From: Acetofilamentum sp. | Lineage (GTDB): Bacteria; Bacteroidota; Bacteroidia; Bacteroidales; DTU049 | DNA length: 8,517 nucleotides | Direction of reading: 5' to 3' | Assembly: GCA_020720525.1 (NCBI GenBank) | Contig: DYON01000111.1 | Span: forward strand, 1 to 8,517 | In this document: piece by piece, positions 5,987 to 8,517 of the stretch | Layout: the number at the start of each line of letters is the position of its first letter | How positions within the stretch are numbered: the stretch's first letter is position 1 | Notes under the pieces: model-generated | What the model saw: only the letters and a program-made list of their open reading frames with translations | What the model was told of the DNA's origin: nothing | The model's database searches: none | Program-made: the position numbers and the translations under genes

Positions 5987-6022
5987 CATGCAAATATATA
6001 AATGAAAATTCAAATTTGCATG
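5987..6022. repeat. 9-bp inverted repeat spanning the promoter
   Basis: CATGCAAAT (5987-5995) and ATTTGCATG (6014-6022) are perfect reverse complements separated by 18 bases. The left arm overlaps the -7 box. It could be a dimeric regulator site or a chance AT-rich repeat. Confidence 0.5.
5991..5998 (-). promoter_or_regulatory. Perfect TATATTTG -7 box for the lipoprotein gene
   Basis: The minus strand reads TATATTTGC, the ideal form of the Bacteroidota -7 element. Transcription would start near 5984 and give a leader of about 120 bases before ATG 5863. A TTTG is present on the minus strand only 12 bases upstream, closer than the usual 18-20, so the -33 element is uncertain. Confidence 0.45.
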
Positions 6023-6172
6023 GTTGATGAGCGATATTATGAAATATTTAGCTTTTGTGGCTTCGAGATTGTTTTTCGCTGTAATTTACTGATGGAATAT
6101 TATTCGTAAAATTCGTGGTAAGATATCAAAAGAGGTGTTTTAGAGGCATGATTACGTGTAAATAGTTTGTTC

Positions 6173-7135
6173 TTATACGATTGCAAAACAAGATTCTTCA
6201 AAAATTTCAGCCACCGCATTTTCGTACTCATCAAAATTGCGGGTTTTAATGATTTTTTTGAGCACTTTGTGCTGGTCGTTGAACGATTGCGATAAATAAA
6301 ACCAATATTCTTTCATATAACCGATTGCTGCAAGCTGATTGTTCATGTGTTTGCGATAAGCCAGATACAGGTCTTCAACAAAATGTTGAATGTGCTTTTG
6401 TCGATTGTTGGGTATTGCAATTCCTTTAATTTGCGCAGCAAGAAACGGATTGGCAAGCAATCCACGACCAATCATCCAGCTATTGAGGTTTGGAAACAAA
6501 TGTTGCAGCTGCTCAAATTCGGCGAGCGTATTTATGTCGCCATTGTAAACTACGGGCATGCCGAGCTGTGGCAAAATGGTTGCAAATGTTTCGATATCGG
6601 GCTTGCCTTTGTAGAGTTGCTTCCCAATGCGCGGATGAATAATGAGCCGCGAAATGCCGCTTTGGTTAAATACCGCAATCAACTCGTTAAATTCATCGGG
6701 CGAATGATAACCAAGTCGGCATTTCACCGAAAAATGAATATCGATTGCAGGTAAAACATGCCTTAGAATTTCATCAATCATGGTAGGGTAGGGTAGCAAG
6801 CCCGAACCACGTTTTTTGTTGGCAACTTGCGGATATGGGCAACCCAAATTCCAGTTTAGTTCGCCAAAACCATGATTTTTTAGAATGGAAGCAAATCGAA
6901 CAATTTCTTCGGCTTCTTTGCTCAGTATTTGGGGTACAATTTTGATGTTGTTTTCCGAAACTTGTTTTAGTTCGGCAAGTTTGGCTGGCGATAGTCGCGA
7001 ATCGTGATTAATGCTAGTGAAATAGGGTGTGTAAAATTCGTCAATACCTGAAAAATGATTTGCCCAAATGAAGCGAAACACTTTGCCGGTGATACTTTGG
7101 AAAGGTGCGAAGTAAATCCTTGTTGTCGAATTCAT
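6173..7135 (-). CDS. dus: tRNA-dihydrouridine synthase
   Basis: The product is a 320-residue FMN-dependent TIM-barrel enzyme that reduces uridine to dihydrouridine in tRNA. Key family motifs are in order: APFQSITGKVFR at 10-21 (family APMxGxTDxxFR), NWNLGCP with the catalytic cysteine C99, GSGLL at 110-114, VKCRLG with K138, IIHPRIGKQLYKG with H167, VVYNGDI at 195-201 for flavin phosphate binding, and MIGRGLLANPFL at 221-232. The length is normal for Dus. The enzyme belongs to the COG0042 superfamily; I cannot say from sequence alone which tRNA position it modifies, so the symbol is generic. It starts at ATG 7135, directly after a consensus -7 box. It is separated from the DUF4349 gene by a strong terminator, so it is probably transcribed on its own. 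Confidence 0.92.
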   Translation of the reverse strand: MNSTTRIYFAPFQSITGKVFRFIWANHFSGIDEFYTPYFTSINHDSRLSPAKLAELKQVSENNIKIVPQILSKEAEEIVRFASILKNHGFGELNWNLGCPYPQVANKKRGSGLLPYPTMIDEILRHVLPAIDIHFSVKCRLGYHSPDEFNELIAVFNQSGISRLIIHPRIGKQLYKGKPDIETFATILPQLGMPVVYNGDINTLAEFEQLQHLFPNLNSWMIGRGLLANPFLAAQIKGIAIPNNRQKHIQHFVEDLYLAYRKHMNNQLAAIGYMKEYWFYLSQSFNDQHKVLKKIIKTRNFDEYENAVAEIFEESCFAIV

Positions 7136-7139
7136 GGTG

Positions 7140-7147
7140 CAAAGGTA
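7140..7147 (-). promoter_or_regulatory. -7 promoter box just upstream of dus
   Basis: On the minus strand TACCTTTG exactly matches TAnnTTTG and is followed by CACC and then the dus ATG. The transcript would be leaderless or have a leader of only a few bases. No TTG is seen at the usual -33 distance. Confidence 0.5.
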
Positions 7148-7246
7148 ATACGTTAGATGAATGTAACTATGCTATATTGTAAATTCCGCTAAAAAAATAT
7201 AGCCGAACAAATATTATTTTTTTCAGGCTTTATGGTCGATAAAGTT

Positions 7247-7304
7247 AAAAAAAACTGCCGCATCGCCACATTCCAAAATTTCAAATGGTAAAGCGATGCG
7301 ACAG
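7247..7304 (-). terminator. Rho-independent terminator of the DUF4349 gene
   Basis: Read on the minus strand, CTGTCGCATCGC pairs with GCGATGCGGCAG as a 12-bp stem (one G-U pair) and is followed at once by eight T (the A-run at 7247-7254). The loop is unusually long, 26 bases, with a weak inner CATT/AATG pairing. It starts 28 bases after the DUF4349 stop. There is no T-run on the other side, so it acts in one direction only. Confidence 0.8.
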
Positions 7305-7331
7305 CAAAAATGTCAATTTTCTAAGCTGAAT

Positions 7332-8378
7332 TTATTCCTTTGCTTTGTTCTTTTTCGATTTTCTGCTGAAATAAATTACGGTTCCCCACGCAATTGCGCC
7401 GAGTACATACAATGGCCAAATGGCAATTAAGGCAAGAACTAAATATTTCAATACCGACCAGCCTTTTTCGAGGGCTTGAAATGTCATTGAGCCAAAACCT
7501 GGTTTGTATGCCGCAATTTTTTCTTCATCTTTCAGCATTTCATGGCGAACTTTGTCGCGACTATAAATGTGCAAAGTGATGGTGGCAAACTTCACTTGGT
7601 CGTCGAATTCCAACATTTCAATTTTTGCTTCATCGTTTTCGATTTGTTTTTGCAATTGCTGTTCAATGGCTTTGAGTCTGTCGCTCGAAGAACCAGTTGT
7701 TGACAAACTGCTTACTTGAACATTGTACAAATCGAGGCGTTTGCGCTCCAGTTCTTTGCGCATCAAGGTGAAACTGATGTCTTCGGCTTTTATAGTCCGG
7801 TAGTCGAGAAAATCGATCATGGGTGCAATCATTTTCAAAGTGGTGTCCATGTTGGCTACTGGAACACGAATGGTCATGTCGTTTACAAAATGGTAATAGG
7901 TCGATTCAAGAATGGAATCGGAGCTAATACGATTGGTTAGGGTTCGCGAAATTTCGCTCTTTAGCATAGTGTACTCAATGAAACCATTCATTCGCCTTAC
8001 AATGTCTTCGATGTTGTAGGATGTTTCAACCACGTTTTCGCTGCGAAATTTCATATCGGCAGTACGTATAAGACGGCGCGACGAATCGAGCTTGCTGATG
8101 CGTGCTGCTGTTGAGGAAACCATTAGTTGATAATCGTCGGTTTTGCCTTCCATATCGTCATTCGACGACTCCGAACGAGCTTTCGATTGAGTGGTAGATG
8201 GCGACGTGGTGTATTCGGCTGAGCTTTCTTCTACGGCTTCGTCGTTGTCGCTGTTCCCTCCCTTGGTGTTTTCTTGGTTTGTCGATTTGTCTTTGCTCGA
8301 CTCTTGTTTTGGACGTCCGCAGCCGACCACAAGTATGGCGGTTAGCAAAAGAGGAATGATGAAAGATGATGTTTTCAT
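7332..8378 (-). CDS. DUF4349 domain lipoprotein
   Basis: The product has 348 residues. The N-terminus is a lipoprotein signal peptide with lipobox VVGC (C20). Residues about 21-90 are a low-complexity linker rich in Ser, Asp, Glu, Asn and Lys. From about residue 100 the sequence matches the DUF4349 pattern: RRLIRTADMKFRSENV, IEDIVRRMNGFIEYT, MTIRVPVANMDTTL, DYRTIKAEDISF, then a helical, probably coiled-coil segment at about 205-258 (ELERKRLDLY, EQQLQKQIENDEAKIEMLEF), and VKFATITLHIYSRD. A C-terminal transmembrane helix at about 312-340 ends in a basic tail (RKSKKNKAKE). With a lipid anchor and a C-terminal helix it would be held to the envelope at both ends. The biochemical role of DUF4349 is unknown to me. 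ATG 8378 begins the signal peptide; the gene ends with its own terminator. Confidence 0.85.
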   Translation of the reverse strand: MKTSSFIIPLLLTAILVVGCGRPKQESSKDKSTNQENTKGGNSDNDEAVEESSAEYTTSPSTTQSKARSESSNDDMEGKTDDYQLMVSSTAARISKLDSSRRLIRTADMKFRSENVVETSYNIEDIVRRMNGFIEYTMLKSEISRTLTNRISSDSILESTYYHFVNDMTIRVPVANMDTTLKMIAPMIDFLDYRTIKAEDISFTLMRKELERKRLDLYNVQVSSLSTTGSSSDRLKAIEQQLQKQIENDEAKIEMLEFDDQVKFATITLHIYSRDKVRHEMLKDEEKIAAYKPGFGSMTFQALEKGWSVLKYLVLALIAIWPLYVLGAIAWGTVIYFSRKSKKNKAKE

Positions 8379-8459
8379 GGTTTTTGGTTTTTTTGGTTTA
8401 CTGGTCTAAAAATAATAAATTTTGAGATGATATATTGCATTTATTTCATAAAAGTTGAT

Positions 8460-8476
8460 TGCAAATTTCTGCAAAT
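8460..8476. repeat. TGCAAAT direct repeat upstream of the DUF4349 gene
   Basis: TGCAAAT occurs at 8460-8466 and 8470-8476, ten bases apart, which is one helical turn, about 80 bases upstream of ATG 8378. The same heptamer forms the arms of the inverted repeat at 5987-6022. It could be a regulator site or reflect promoter-like TTTGC sequences. No exact TAnnTTTG box is seen for this gene. Confidence 0.3.
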
Positions 8477-8517
8477 ATGGAACAAAATAATAAATAATGA
8501 GTGTTATGGCTATTTTT

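Larger units (their letters stand above)
5864..6172. other. 309-bp intergenic region between dus and the lipoprotein pseudogene
   Basis: No gene is visible. The stretch is AT-rich and should hold the 3' end of the dus transcript and the promoter of the leftward lipoprotein gene. No strong terminator follows the dus stop; only two CCTCT motifs are seen near 6130-6150 on the minus strand. The notable content is the palindrome and promoter cluster at 5973-6022. Confidence 0.5.

Noticed and set aside
8497..8517. Possible start of a rightward gene (ATG AGT GTT ATG GCT)
   Set aside because: Only seven codons remain before the window ends and no exact promoter box precedes it, so it cannot be supported.
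1..8517. CRISPR array, tRNA, rRNA, integrase, toxin-antitoxin or defence genes
   Set aside because: No regularly spaced direct repeats, RNA gene signatures or matching protein motifs were seen on either strand.

Overview
The window looks like a chromosomal segment of a member of the Bacteroidota (Bacteroidetes), probably in or near the Bacteroidales. The signs are moderate-to-low GC with AT-rich spacers, no convincing Shine-Dalgarno sequences, several exact matches to the TAnnTTTG -7 promoter box of this phylum, several lipoprotein signal peptides, and a gene set (LolD, TIGR01777-type epimerase, tryptophanase, DUF4349 lipoprotein) common there. The genus assignment is inference only.

Layout. 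Positions 1-2556 read rightwards: the 3' part of a DUF6265-like lipoprotein gene, a lolD-type ABC ATPase, a TIGR01777-family NAD-dependent epimerase gene overlapping lolD but broken by a frameshift and an in-frame TGA, and a small secreted protein of unknown function with its own promoter. Positions 2590-2802 hold a 213-bp non-coding element with 16-bp terminal inverted repeats and two abutting long hairpins, most likely a MITE, in the gap between convergent genes. From 2827 everything reads leftwards: tryptophanase (tnaA) with a 500-bp upstream region; a UreH/NiCoT-like membrane protein with a His-rich loop; a lipoprotein pseudogene directly upstream of it, with one internal stop and one frameshift; a 309-bp spacer with a perfect -7 box inside nested palindromes; a tRNA-dihydrouridine synthase; and a DUF4349 lipoprotein closed by a strong terminator.

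How the genes fit together. Most are housekeeping or envelope functions with no obvious shared pathway. LolD energises lipoprotein release from the inner membrane, and three lipoprotein genes or remnants lie in the window, but that is common in this phylum. TnaA would make indole, pyruvate and ammonia from tryptophan. I see no defence system, CRISPR array, integrase or rRNA/tRNA gene. The most unusual items are the double-hairpin element, the two doubly broken genes, and the palindromic promoter region at 5973-6022.
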